Assembly (NCBI RefSeq): GCF_038592985.1
Contig: NZ_CP151951.1
Location: 1,603,001 to 1,667,000 of the forward strand
DNA length: 64,000 nt
From: Paenibacillus sp. FSL R10-2782
GTDB taxonomy: Bacteria > Bacillota > Bacilli > Paenibacillales > Paenibacillaceae
Reading direction: 5' to 3'
This document shows positions 1 through 8,160 of the stretch, one piece after another. The notes beneath the pieces were generated by a model. That model did no database searches. It saw nothing but the letters and a program-made list of their open reading frames with translations, and was not told where the DNA came from. Position numbers and translations under genes: made by a program. Each line of letters begins with the position of its first letter. The first letter of the stretch is position 1.

Positions 1-203
1 TGGCCAATCCGATTGCTACGATCCTGTCCGTTGCTTTAATGTTCCGAATGACTTTCGGATATGAGAAAGCTGCTGATGCCATTGAGAAGGCGGTAGCTGA
101 GGTACTGGATGCTGGACATCGTACAGCCGATATCGCGGTAGATAAATCCAAGGCTATCTCGACAACTCGTATGGGTGATCTGATCGCAGCAGCTATTCGA
201 TAA
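1..203 (+). CDS. leuB: 3-isopropylmalate dehydrogenase, C-terminal part
   Basis: The window opens inside this gene; the last 67 codons are visible. LeuB oxidises and decarboxylates 3-isopropylmalate with NAD in leucine biosynthesis, in the cytosol. The visible part starts with the [14 protein letters not shown] block, which matches the conserved NP(L/I)A(T/M)ILS region of the family, continues through the FGYEKAA helix and ends [14 protein letters not shown]. The 5' end and active site lie outside the window. A strong hairpin follows 55 bp downstream, so this is probably the last gene of its operon. The family is clear from the tail; the paralogous tartrate and isocitrate dehydrogenases fit less well. 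Confidence 0.85.
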   Translation, partial: ANPIATILSVALMFRMTFGYEKAADAIEKAVAEVLDAGHRTADIAVDKSKAISTTRMGDLIAAAIR

Positions 204-258
204 AAGCTTGGAGGCTTCCTTGAAACAAGGTGGCTGATGATACAGCAAGTGCATGATA

Positions 259-294
259 CAGCAGCTCCTGAGCAATCAGGGGCTGCTGTTATAT
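259..294 (+). terminator. terminator downstream of leuB
   Basis: A 13-bp stem (CAGCAGCTCCTGA / TCAGGGGCTGCTG, one G-U pair) with a GCAA loop is followed by a short T-rich stretch, consistent with an intrinsic terminator for the leu operon. Confidence 0.7.
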
Positions 295-327
295 CTTGAA
301 GGGTGCAGCCTGGTGAATGTGTATAAA

Positions 328-364
328 TTGTGAATTTTTAGAATCTAGTTTAAAATAATTCTAA
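328..364 (+). promoter_or_regulatory. peroxiredoxin promoter with PerR-box-like operator
   Basis: TTGTGA (328-333) and TAAAAT (351-356) are separated by 17 bp. The -10 is overlapped by TTAAAATAATTCTAA (350-364), which matches 12 of the 14 defined positions of the Bacillus PerR box TTATAATnATTATAA. A wider inverted repeat TTAGAAT/ATTCTAA (338-344, 358-364) covers the same place. PerR control of peroxide genes is established in Bacillus; its use here is inference. A second possible promoter (TTGACT at 384) lies downstream. Confidence 0.5.
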
Positions 365-504
365 AAAAGTAATGGTTACAATATTGACTTTGATTTCTGC
401 GAATGATAACATTTATCAAGTAGGTTGCTTTAATACAATACAGATGATTGAGGAAAACACATTTGATGTTTTTCTTACATATTTTAAAAGGAGGATTTCA
501 TATT

Positions 505-1044
505 ATGGCAGAAAGATTGGTAGGAAGACCCGCACCTGATTTTGCATTGGAAACAGTGACTGGGGACGGTCAAGAATTTGGTTCGGTGAAGCTTTCCGAT
601 TACCGTGGCAAATGGCTCGTATTCTTTTTCTATCCACTGGATTTCACTTTTGTGTGCCCAACAGAAATCACAGCATTGAGCGATGCTGCTGACCAATTTA
701 AAGAGCTGGATACTGAAATTCTGGGTATCAGTGTAGACTCTGTACACAGCCACAAAGCATGGATCAATACAGCTAAAGAAAACAACGGATTGGGCAAACT
801 GAACTTCCCGTTGGCTTCTGATATCACGAAAAAAACAGCAAGCGATTATGGCGTTCTGATCGAAGAAGAAGGAGTTGCATTGCGCGGCTTGTTCATCATT
901 GATCCTGAAGGAGAATTGAAATACCAAGTGGTTAACCACAACGACGTAGGTCGTAGTGTAGAAGAAACATTGCGTGTACTGCAAGCTTTGCAATCTGGCG
1001 GCTTGTGCGCAATGAACTGGAAACCAGGCGACAAAAACCTGTAA
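505..1044 (+). CDS. typical 2-Cys peroxiredoxin (AhpC/TSA family)
   Basis: Thiol peroxidase that reduces H2O2 and organic peroxides in the cytosol, recycled by a thioredoxin-like system. The 179-residue product has the peroxidatic cysteine in DFTFVCPTE (Cys51) and the resolving cysteine in GGLCAMNW (Cys168), the hallmark of typical 2-Cys enzymes. The chosen ATG lies 9 bp after AAAAGGAGGA; an upstream in-frame ATG at 448 has no such site. It is transcribed alone, between a promoter overlapping a PerR-like box and a hairpin. No ahpF lies next to it, so the reductant is not indicated. Confidence 0.9.
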   Translation: MAERLVGRPAPDFALETVTGDGQEFGSVKLSDYRGKWLVFFFYPLDFTFVCPTEITALSDAADQFKELDTEILGISVDSVHSHKAWINTAKENNGLGKLNFPLASDITKKTASDYGVLIEEEGVALRGLFIIDPEGELKYQVVNHNDVGRSVEETLRVLQALQSGGLCAMNWKPGDKNL

Positions 1045-1076
1045 TACAAACTTAGAAGAAGTTGAACATTAAACTT

Positions 1077-1120
1077 GCAAGCCCCCAACAAGCGGTTTTT
1101 TACCGACATTGGGGGCTTGC
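1077..1120 (+). terminator. hairpin downstream of peroxiredoxin gene
   Basis: A 12-bp perfect stem GCAAGCCCCCAA/TTGGGGGCTTGC closes a 20-nt loop. There is no long T tract after it, so it may act as a terminator in either direction or only as an RNA 3' end. Confidence 0.55.
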
Positions 1121-1308
1121 TTGCCTATGTTATGCAGGGAAAGATTTTATAATAATGTGTGTTTGAATTGAACAGTACAGGGTGAAATAAGAAATAATTG
1201 TGGAAATGTTACTGTGTTTTGGAGGAATTTCAGCTGGTGAAAGCGAATAAGGTAACATAGAGGATACACAAGGCGGAACAGGTTTTGTTCAGAGGAGGCT
1301 GAGCCCGG

Positions 1309-1725
1309 ATGAGCTATTGCTGTGGAGCAAGCATGGTAGGAACCAAGGGAACGCTGAAGCATTACCGCACCCAAGTTCATAATGTTCCTTTGCTGTTTTG
1401 CCCGGTATGTCGTCGCATTGAGGTTCATTATAAAGTCGAGAATGAGTATGAAATTTTGGCGGAGTATGCACATGGAGACGGGGCAAGCGAGATTGATTTT
1501 CAGGATTACGTCATGGAAGATGATGATACGATATTTGAGAATTGTGTGAATCGAGAGAGTGAGGATGAGTTTGAAATTTTGAAGCGCCAAATTGACATGT
1601 CTCTGGATTTATTGATGGTAGCAAAACAGATGAACGATGAAAAATGGCAGGGGGAGCTCAAGAGAAGACTGGCTGTTATGAGCCAGAGACGCTCTCGGCT
1701 TCAGCATAATAAGAGCGGCAGTTGA
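1309..1725 (+). CDS. small protein with two CxxC-like cysteine pairs, function unknown
   Basis: 138 residues. Cysteines at the extreme N-terminus (SYCCGAS) and in LLFCPVCRRIE could bind one zinc ion, as in YgiT/treble-clef type fingers. The middle is acidic (residues about 60-90) and the C-terminal third is a basic helix that ends in RRSRLQHNKSGS. The ATG follows AGAGGAGG by 10 bp. It is monocistronic, between hairpins. I do not recognise a named family; the layout suggests a conserved Bacillales zinc-finger protein, perhaps a nucleic acid or protein binder. Confidence 0.7.
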   Translation: MSYCCGASMVGTKGTLKHYRTQVHNVPLLFCPVCRRIEVHYKVENEYEILAEYAHGDGASEIDFQDYVMEDDDTIFENCVNRESEDEFEILKRQIDMSLDLLMVAKQMNDEKWQGELKRRLAVMSQRRSRLQHNKSGS

Positions 1726-1731
1726 CATCCT

Positions 1732-1776
1732 ACACACCAAAGAAGCTCTCACACCTGGAGAGCTTCTTTGGTGTGT
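1732..1776. terminator. 19-bp perfect hairpin, probable bidirectional terminator
   Basis: ACACACCAAAGAAGCTCTC pairs perfectly with GAGAGCTTCTTTGGTGTGT around a 7-nt loop. The right arm is T-rich but no separate T tract follows. Confidence 0.6.
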
Positions 1777-1878
1777 AGGGCGCTTATTCCTAACTTATTG
1801 TTTGGTTTTTAGTAATGTTGCGCAGATATTATGACGAAAGAAAACAGGATAAAAATGTGAATTCGACACTTTTTCCGA

Positions 1879-1908
1879 TTGACTGGAATCCTAAGTCTTG
1901 TCTATCAT
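1879..1908 (+). promoter_or_regulatory. candidate SigA promoter of the histidine kinase gene
   Basis: TTGACT (1879-1884) and TATCAT (1903-1908) are separated by 18 bp. It is the best match in the 208-bp gap before the kinase gene. Confidence 0.45.
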
Positions 1909-1984
1909 AAAATTAGACTCTCAATTGGAAAGAGATGACCGGGTTTTTGAAGCTGTTTTCTAACCGTTGAAGGGTAGTCGATAG

Positions 1985-3169
1985 ATGATGTCTTTCTCTT
2001 CTTCAAAAAATGTTAAGCGTCCGATACGGCCAGTTTATCATTCCGAAACAAGGGGGAAGCCTGGCATGATCAGTGAATTCCAAGAAGCCTTGCTTGATAC
2101 CGTGGGAGCTTGCCCTCCCACACAGATCGCCAATAACAAGTATGAAAATGTGCTGGAGAACCTGGATAGTGGTATCATGCTGTTTGACAGTGACGGGGTA
2201 CTGACCTTTATTAACGTGCAAATGGCCAAACTGCTGGAACTGCCACGTAGTTCGCTGGCAGGTCGCAACTTGATGCAAATTTTGCATCATCCCGAGTTAA
2301 GCCGATTTAAGAAGAAGAAAATTATGCGGATATACAAAGAGACCATCTTTCATAGAAAGCGCTATCATGAATTGATTGATGAGTATGGTCGGCATTGGTT
2401 GATTACGGTGACCTATGGGGATCAGATGGATGGCGATTTTTTGTTCAGTGTCAAGGATGTGTCGGATTATAAGCAAATTGAACAGACGGCGTATCAAAAT
2501 GACAAGCTTGCGATGTTAGGACGCATTTCCGCCTCGATTGCTCATGAAATCCGTAACCCGCTTACTGCCATTCGGGGCTTTATTCAATTACTGCGGCCGC
2601 ATCTGGTGGAACTGGGAAGAGATGAGTATGCTCGTATAATTTTGACAGAGATAGATCGCGCGAACGACATTATTTATGAGTTTCTGAATTCGTCCAAGCC
2701 TTCAGCTCCGCAAAAAACGGCTGTACCTGTGATGGGTCTGTTGAAAGAGGTTGTGATGCTGACCGAAAGCGAGGCGCTGATGAAGGGGTGCCAGATCGCA
2801 CTGGATGAAAATAGCACGCTCATGAAGGTTTCCATTGATGTAAAGCAGATTAAGCAGGTCATTCTCAATATGATCAAAAATGCAATGGATGCCATCGAGG
2901 GGATCAGAGAGGACCGTGAAGGATGCATTGATATCCATACGGTGCTGGAGGGCTCGTATGTCCATATTTGCATTGAAGATAATGGTTTGGGGATGGATCA
3001 CAATACATTATCACGTTTATTTGATCCATTTTTTACAACAAAAGAAAGCGGTACCGGCTTGGGACTGGCAGTGAGCTACCGGATCATCAAAAATCACGGA
3101 GGCTTTATTCATGTAGACAGTACACATGGAAAGGGGACACAGTTTAAAATCACGCTTCCTGTAGTTTAG
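1985..3169 (+). CDS. soluble PAS-domain sensor histidine kinase
   Basis: Autophosphorylating kinase with no membrane segment, so it senses a cytosolic signal. PAS domain at about residues 52-165; HisKA with the phospho-acceptor in IAHEIRNPLTAIRGF (His187); HATPase with N box NMIKNAMDA (295-303), G1 EDNGLGM (331-337), F box FDPFFTTKE and G2 GTGLGLA (356-362). The layout resembles Bacillus sporulation kinases that feed Spo0F. No response regulator is adjacent, which fits an orphan kinase. Start uncertain: the ATG at 1985 has a weak site, while the ATG at 2066 (Met28) follows AAGGGGGA by 8 bp and may be the true start. Confidence 0.88.
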   Translation: MMSFSSSKNVKRPIRPVYHSETRGKPGMISEFQEALLDTVGACPPTQIANNKYENVLENLDSGIMLFDSDGVLTFINVQMAKLLELPRSSLAGRNLMQILHHPELSRFKKKKIMRIYKETIFHRKRYHELIDEYGRHWLITVTYGDQMDGDFLFSVKDVSDYKQIEQTAYQNDKLAMLGRISASIAHEIRNPLTAIRGFIQLLRPHLVELGRDEYARIILTEIDRANDIIYEFLNSSKPSAPQKTAVPVMGLLKEVVMLTESEALMKGCQIALDENSTLMKVSIDVKQIKQVILNMIKNAMDAIEGIREDREGCIDIHTVLEGSYVHICIEDNGLGMDHNTLSRLFDPFFTTKESGTGLGLAVSYRIIKNHGGFIHVDSTHGKGTQFKITLPVV

Positions 3170-3260
3170 ACTTTTGGACCTTTCACAAAAGGGAGGCGCT
3201 AAGTACTCATTCTTTTGTGTTCTACAGCTAGGTATCACTCATTTGAAAAAGACCGCATAG

Positions 3261-3294
3261 AGCGCAGGATCTGAAAAGATGATGCGCTTTTTTG
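3261..3294 (+). terminator. terminator of the histidine kinase gene
   Basis: AGCGCA..ATCT-GAAA-AGAT..TGCGCT followed by TTTTTT. The rest of the 332-bp gap before the next gene is AT-rich; a TACAAT at 3416 could be a -10 but no -35 matches. Confidence 0.75.
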
Positions 3295-3502
3295 GTGCTG
3301 TAAGCTTATTTATTTGCGTAAATATGAAAATAAAATAATGAATATAAGACTAAAAAATGATTCACCTTTCACAGATTAAATGTTATTATGTACCAGAATC
3401 CATATTTATATTTGATACAATAGACTTAAAAAACGGCTTCCAAAGCTGTCAAACGTCTTAGATGATCGGAATTTCCGATATGCAGGGGGCTGAAGAGGCT
3501 GA

Positions 3503-5644
3503 ATGAATACACGGCTGGAAGTAAAGAAAACGATAGGCATCGGTATTGCTGCGCTAGTTCTGTTTGTCTTAGTTCAGTTATTTCAGGTAACTTTGAATAA
3601 GCTATACTCTCATAATGCTTTTTTCTTGCTATACCCCATTGCAGGATTCGCCTGTGCAGCGATCTGTTTCTCTATTTTTTATCATTCCTGGTCGGTTTTG
3701 CTGGAGCATTTATCCTGGCAGCGACTTCTCATCGCTCCTACATTTCTGGTGGTTGGTCTGCTTTATCTTGTTCATATCCTTTCGTTTAGCTTTGTTAGCC
3801 TGACGGACTTTGTTTTGTCTCCGGGTATTTCGCTGTTGCTTCTTTACGTGAATCGCGTCTTTACCTCTATTATGCTTGTAGTCATTTGTTCCCTTCCCTT
3901 TAGAAAAGCCAGATCAGGATACAAGAAAACCGTTTTATGGACAGGTATAAGTTTTACTTTGCTGATTCTGGGGACTATTCAGATCTACGGACCGTACTTA
4001 CCGGATCTTCGTATTAGACATCAACTGGACAATCTGGGATGGATGCTGAACTGGGTTATCCTGTTTCTGCTTGTATCCAATTTTATTTTGGGCGCACGAA
4101 AATATTTTAAATATCTTCCATCGGAATTTGGTATGTTGCTTATGTTTCGCGGGATTGGGCTATGTATCGTGAGCCAACTGTTTTATATGTCCTCCTGGCA
4201 AATGAGTGATGTAAATCACCTTATGGGACTTTTGATGAATGCCGTGGCGTTTTATGATCTGCTAAGCGGCATGGTTCGACTAATGGTTCTAATTCCCTAT
4301 CAGGAAAAGAAGGTGGCAGAATCTGAATTTAATTACATAGCCTATTATGATGATATCACAGGGCTACCGAATCGTCGGCGTCTTTCACAACGTTTGGAGC
4401 AAGCTCTGCGCAATCCATTAAAACCCGATGAGACGGTAGCTCTTTTAATATTGAATATTGACCGATTCAAAACCATTAACGATTCGTTGGGCCATATGGC
4501 AGGGAATTATTTGCTGTATGCGGTGGGAGAACGCTTGGAGCATTTTTGCCGTGAAGGCGAGGATGTTTTCAGTATGGGCAGAGATGAGTTTGCGTTTCTT
4601 CTCACAGGCTACCAGGATATAGATGCCATGAAAAATCGTATTGATGATATGGTAAAGTTATTTGAGCAGCCTTTTGATATTAATGGTGAGTACTACCATG
4701 TGATGGTGAGTATGGGGATAGCTTTATATCCTCTGGATGCCACTCAGGGTGAGCAGCTCATTCAGCATGCGGATACCGCTGTCCATAATGCCAAGGAGCA
4801 GGGAGTGAATATTCAGCGGTATACCAGTGTCATGCAGATGCGGGCGCAGGAAAGGCTCCAATTGGAAAATGATTTGCGGCGTGGGCTTGAAAATGAAGAA
4901 TTTTCACTGGTGTATCAACCGCGTGTTCATTTGCAGAGTGGTGAATTGACGAGCCTGGAGGCACTGGTGCGTTGGAATCATCCTCATCGCGGAATGGTGA
5001 TGCCAGGAGATTTTATTCCAGTAGCTGAAGAAAGTGGTCTGATCGTGCCTTTGGGAGAATGGGTGCTACGGGAAGCATGCTCACAAAACAAGCGTTGGCA
5101 GAGGGCTGGATACCAGCTGATCCCGATATCAGTGAACTTATCCATGCGCCAATTTCAGCAAAAAAAGCTGGTGGATGTGATTCGGGGGATTTTGGCCTGT
5201 ACGGGACTGGAACCGTGCTATCTGGAGCTGGAGATTACAGAGAGTATGACTTTTGATAAGGATCGAGCCTTTGAGCAACTGAAAAAAATAAAAGCCATTG
5301 GCGTTGCAATCAGTATCGATGATTTTGGAACAGGCTATAGCTCGTTGCATTATTTGAAAAATCTTCCGATAGATCGTCTTAAAATTGACCGTTCCTTTGT
5401 CAATGAGGTGCTGGTGGACAGCAAAAATGCGGCTATTGTGTCGACCATTGCTTCCATGGCCCACCATTTGAAGCTGAAGGTTACGGCTGAAGGCGTGGAA
5501 AATGAGGGTCAGCTCCAATTTTTACAGGCTCAGGATTGTCATGAGGGTCAAGGCTATTATTTCAGTCGGCCTATTTCGGCGGAATCCTTTGAAAACTTGT
5601 TTTTGCGCAAACCTATGAATTGGCTGACTCAGGATGGGGTGTAG
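3503..5644 (+). CDS. membrane GGDEF-EAL protein, probable c-di-GMP phosphodiesterase
   Basis: 713 residues: about seven hydrophobic segments (residues 10-265), then GGDEF (about 275-440) and EAL (about 450-700). The GGDEF signature reads GRDEF (359-363) and the metal-binding Asp of the xDxD motif is Asn (LNIDRFK, 317-323), so cyclase activity is probably lost. The EAL domain keeps ELTSLEALVRW (Glu486), SVNLS, LEITES, DDFGTGYSSL (606-615), LKIDRSF (Lys627) and AEGVE (Glu663), so it should hydrolyse c-di-GMP. The GGDEF part may act as a GTP sensor. Monocistronic; the start follows AGGGGG. The N-terminal sensor domain is not identified. Confidence 0.88.
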   Translation: MNTRLEVKKTIGIGIAALVLFVLVQLFQVTLNKLYSHNAFFLLYPIAGFACAAICFSIFYHSWSVLLEHLSWQRLLIAPTFLVVGLLYLVHILSFSFVSLTDFVLSPGISLLLLYVNRVFTSIMLVVICSLPFRKARSGYKKTVLWTGISFTLLILGTIQIYGPYLPDLRIRHQLDNLGWMLNWVILFLLVSNFILGARKYFKYLPSEFGMLLMFRGIGLCIVSQLFYMSSWQMSDVNHLMGLLMNAVAFYDLLSGMVRLMVLIPYQEKKVAESEFNYIAYYDDITGLPNRRRLSQRLEQALRNPLKPDETVALLILNIDRFKTINDSLGHMAGNYLLYAVGERLEHFCREGEDVFSMGRDEFAFLLTGYQDIDAMKNRIDDMVKLFEQPFDINGEYYHVMVSMGIALYPLDATQGEQLIQHADTAVHNAKEQGVNIQRYTSVMQMRAQERLQLENDLRRGLENEEFSLVYQPRVHLQSGELTSLEALVRWNHPHRGMVMPGDFIPVAEESGLIVPLGEWVLREACSQNKRWQRAGYQLIPISVNLSMRQFQQKKLVDVIRGILACTGLEPCYLELEITESMTFDKDRAFEQLKKIKAIGVAISIDDFGTGYSSLHYLKNLPIDRLKIDRSFVNEVLVDSKNAAIVSTIASMAHHLKLKVTAEGVENEGQLQFLQAQDCHEGQGYYFSRPISAESFENLFLRKPMNWLTQDGV

Positions 5645-5752
5645 TTTGCTTGCAATTTACATGCAGGTAAGTTATAGTAGATAATGTCCTGATTCTGCTG
5701 GTTGACAACAGTTTGATTATGTCATTACATGAGAATTGCGATATTGTAAAAT

Positions 5753-5823
5753 GCGGGTGTAGTTCAATGGTAGAACTTCAGCCTTCCAAGCTGATAGCGT
5801 GGGTTCGATTCCCATCACCCGCT
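5753..5823 (+). tRNA. tRNA-Gly(TCC)
   Basis: A 71-nt cloverleaf: acceptor GCGGGTG/CACCCGC, D arm GTTCAATGGTAGAAC, anticodon stem TCAGC/GCTGA with loop CTTCCAA (anticodon TCC), T arm GGGTTCGATTCCC, discriminator T, no encoded CCA. Its 3' 46 nt belong to the prophage attachment core, so this gene is a host 5' half completed by phage DNA. Confidence 0.95.
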
Positions 5824-5824
5824 T
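5778..5824 (+). repeat. attL: attL core, 47-bp direct repeat with 49741-49787
   Basis: Runs from the anticodon stem to one base past the discriminator of tRNA-Gly. It is identical to the copy at the right end of the prophage. Confidence 0.92.
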
Positions 5825-5843
5825 AGCAATATGTTTCACCCAG

Positions 5844-5870
5844 AACCCTTGGTGCACAAGGGTTTTTTGT
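5844..5870 (+). terminator. phage-borne terminator behind tRNA-Gly
   Basis: AACCCTT-GGTGCAC-AAGGGTT then TTTTTG. A similar hairpin follows the att core on the host side (49806) and another follows terL (28063). Confidence 0.8.
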
Positions 5871-5911
5871 TTGCTCAAAATTCGACAAACGACTAGACTA
5901 TTTTTGATCAG

Positions 5912-5929
5912 GGGGCAACTCATGGGGCA
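5912..5929. other. candidate integrase arm-type sites, left arm
   Basis: Two direct copies of GGGGCA 12 bp apart (within GGGGCAACTCAT and GGGGCAAATC), 88 bp from the core and overlapping the integrase stop codon. A matching pair with 11-bp spacing lies at 49611-49627. Confidence 0.35.
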
Positions 5930-7125
5930 AATCTCAATTTTTTAGGATCAAACACTTCTAAACGGTCTGCGGCGTCTCTGGAGATCATCTCAGACGAATG
6001 AGTGTAGATATCCGCAGTCGTTCCGATCTTGGTGTGCCTTAACCGTTCTTGCATGGTTTTTAAATCGGCGCCACTCTCTCTAAGCAACATACCAGCCGTG
6101 TGGCGAAGTCCATGTAACTTAACGTGTGGTATGTTCTTTTTCAGGAGAAACTTTCTCCAGGTAGTTGTGGGCGTTGTAGGGAAGTACATAATTCCTTTCC
6201 CTCCATGGAATACGTATGATTTATTTCCGCCTGCCCAATCTTTACACTGGAATTTTTCTTTCTTCCATTCTTTTTCATACAGTTTAAGCTGATCCATGTA
6301 CCACTTCGGCATGGCTACCCAGCCCTCAGATTCTTCTGTCTTTACTTCACCTTCCACCTTTTGCCCCTCTTTATTAAGAGTGATTTGCTTATCGATCCAG
6401 ATTGCTCCTCGATCATAGTCAACGTCAGGCCATTCTATAGCCAACAGTTCGCCCCGTCTAAAGCCTCCAAGCATAGACCCGGTGAAATATAACCTCCATC
6501 TATCAGGAAGGTCATAGAGAGCCAACAGGATCGTTTCCGTCTCTGAACTACTGAATGCCTTCTTCACATCGCGCATGGCCTTCTTTTCCTTCTTGCTGGT
6601 TCGGGGCCGTTTCACCCCATCCATCGGATTTTTAGAAATCAGCTCCCATTCGTATGCAGCATCAAATACCGACTTTACAGCTTTGTAGATATTCAATTTT
6701 GTATTGGTGGCAAATTCTTTTCCGTTCTCGCGTTTCAGTTCTCCAAAAAAAGTAACGAGTTGAAGAGTTGTTATTTTGCTGATTTTCAGGTGGCCAAACT
6801 CTGGAACTACATATTTGTTCAGGTTATACAGGTTAACATTCTGAGTATATTCGCCCATGTTCCCAGCGGCATACCCTTTCTCCCATTTTGGTATGAAGTT
6901 CAAAAGGGTGATGTCTTCCTGTTTGACTGCCTTTCCTGATATAACTTGTTCGCTCCATTTAGCTTCTTCAAGCGATAGCCAGGCTTCCTTTTTCTTCTCC
7001 GACTTTGAACGTGTAATTTCTCCAGGCATTTCTACCGTAACAGACCTTTTCGGTCTGGACGCTTTGGACGGATCTCGCTCAACAATCTTATACTTATTGC
7101 CTCCTAAATGTTCACTCCAAGCCAT
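5920..7125 (-). CDS. int: phage tyrosine-type integrase
   Basis: Recombines attP with the tRNA-Gly attB and, with an excisionase, reverses the reaction. 401 residues: N-terminal arm-binding region (1-70), core-binding SAM-like domain (75-170), catalytic domain with Arg223 (GGFRRGELL), His338 and Arg341 (KLHGLRHT), His364 (RLRHT) and nucleophile Tyr374 (ADIYTHS). It lies next to attL and is transcribed toward it, as usual. ATG follows GAAAGGGAGAAGAAC. A start-stop minigene with a strong ribosome site lies 50 bp upstream. Confidence 0.95.
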   Translation of the reverse strand: MAWSEHLGGNKYKIVERDPSKASRPKRSVTVEMPGEITRSKSEKKKEAWLSLEEAKWSEQVISGKAVKQEDITLLNFIPKWEKGYAAGNMGEYTQNVNLYNLNKYVVPEFGHLKISKITTLQLVTFFGELKRENGKEFATNTKLNIYKAVKSVFDAAYEWELISKNPMDGVKRPRTSKKEKKAMRDVKKAFSSSETETILLALYDLPDRWRLYFTGSMLGGFRRGELLAIEWPDVDYDRGAIWIDKQITLNKEGQKVEGEVKTEESEGWVAMPKWYMDQLKLYEKEWKKEKFQCKDWAGGNKSYVFHGGKGIMYFPTTPTTTWRKFLLKKNIPHVKLHGLRHTAGMLLRESGADLKTMQERLRHTKIGTTADIYTHSSEMISRDAADRLEVFDPKKLRFAP

Positions 7126-7192
7126 GTTCTTCTCCCTTTCTAATTTGATATCGCTCCTTGTTTACTTCCATTTACATGAAAATCACCTCCTC
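7112..7192 (-). other. AUG-UAA minigene and short upstream reading frame before int
   Basis: On the minus strand a near-perfect Shine-Dalgarno (GAGGAGGTGAT, 7192-7182) is followed at ideal spacing by ATG TAA (7177-7172) and directly by a second ATG (TAAATG) that opens a 19-codon frame (MEVNKERYQIRKGEEHGLE) overlapping the first codons of int. Such minigenes can stall or recycle ribosomes; a role in damping int translation is inference. The rest of 7126-7255 shows no gene. Confidence 0.4.
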
Positions 7193-7255
7193 AAAGGGAA
7201 TGTGTGTTCTGTTTTTAGGCGTACTAAACCGCCTTGCAGCGAAGTAAGCGCAAGT

Positions 7256-7663
7256 TTATAGGTACTTATGTAATTGGGTCGGGATAGAACAACGACACAG
7301 AAACTGTTCTTTAGTCTCACCTAGTCCAGGCGTGGCGTTGTCTGTAAGTAGTTTAACAGCGAATTGATTTGCTTGACGCTCGAATTTCCCAACATTGAAA
7401 AATGATTTGTTGTCAACAAAGAATCTACTGATTCCAGGATGAAGACGATCATGGGCCAGTTCATGGGCACAAACAAATCTCATCCATGGTTCGCTTAGAT
7501 TTTCATGAATAACTATAAATCTTCGTCGTAATTTTCGATAATACAGTCCGCGAGTATTGTTACCTAAATCGCAATACCGAATGTGGATGCTTAATTGCTC
7601 TGCAATTTCAAATGGATTATTAGTCTTGAACCGCTTGATTAGATCTCGAACAATTTCATCCAT
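7256..7663 (-). CDS. ImmA/IrrE-type metallopeptidase
   Basis: 135 residues with the zinc protease motif HELAH (67-71) in the context CAHELAHDRLH, and a downstream acidic helix FERQANQFAVKLL that should give the third ligand (Glu95). In ICEBs1 and related phages ImmA cleaves the immunity repressor after DNA damage. The gene starts 4 bp after the end of the repressor gene, so the two are co-transcribed and the substrate is probably that repressor. Confidence 0.85.
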   Translation of the reverse strand: MDEIVRDLIKRFKTNNPFEIAEQLSIHIRYCDLGNNTRGLYYRKLRRRFIVIHENLSEPWMRFVCAHELAHDRLHPGISRFFVDNKSFFNVGKFERQANQFAVKLLTDNATPGLGETKEQFLCRCSIPTQLHKYL

Positions 7664-7666
7664 AGG

Positions 7667-8074
7667 CTATTCACCTTTCTTTTTGCGGCCATATGTTTTT
7701 TTGTTCATTTCTTTCGCTTCCCAGAAGAGAGCTTCCATAACTCGCTTGATCTTATCTTTGTCTTCGTCTGAGATTGGTACTCCATCAAACATTATTGGCC
7801 CGTCCTCTTCAAGCATCGTTTTAAAATCTCGAATATCTTTAGGAGAAGCCCATTCAGGAACTTTGTTCGGTATGGAGTTGGGTTCATCGGTACGTCCTAG
7901 AAGATAATCCGTGGATACATTAAAGTAATCGGCTACTTTTTCTATTGTTTCAGATTTAGGACTTTGAGATTTCCATTTATAAAAGGCATTTTCACTAAAC
8001 CCTAGCTCTTTAGCTACGTCCTTTATGTTTTTGCCGCGTTTTTCTGACAATTCTTTAACTCTGTTAAACAGCAT
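7667..8074 (-). CDS. CI-like lysogeny repressor, XRE family
   Basis: 135 residues with an N-terminal helix-turn-helix (about 5-60; IKDVAKELGFSENAFYKWK) and a short C-terminal region that lacks the LexA-type self-cleavage domain. That fits control by the ImmA protease encoded next to it. It is transcribed divergently from the Cro-like gene across an operator region with repeated TGGATA half-sites. It probably maintains lysogeny by blocking the rightward early promoter. Confidence 0.85.
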   Translation of the reverse strand: MLFNRVKELSEKRGKNIKDVAKELGFSENAFYKWKSQSPKSETIEKVADYFNVSTDYLLGRTDEPNSIPNKVPEWASPKDIRDFKTMLEEDGPIMFDGVPISDEDKDKIKRVMEALFWEAKEMNKKTYGRKKKGE

Positions 8075-8107
8075 GGTACCAACCCCTCATGTGCTTAAAA
8101 AAAACAA

Positions 8108-8160
8108 ATTATACAACTGGATAAAATATAGTTGACTTAGGTATCCAACTGTATTATTAT
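8108..8160. promoter_or_regulatory. divergent promoters and operators of the lysogeny switch
   Basis: Rightward promoter TTGACT (8132-8137), 17 bp, TATTAT (8155-8160). A leftward -10 TATAAT (8113-8108) could serve the repressor. Half-sites ACAACTGGATA (8113-8123) and TATCCAACTGT (8142-8152) face each other; one abuts the leftward -10, the other lies in the rightward spacer. Confidence 0.6.
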
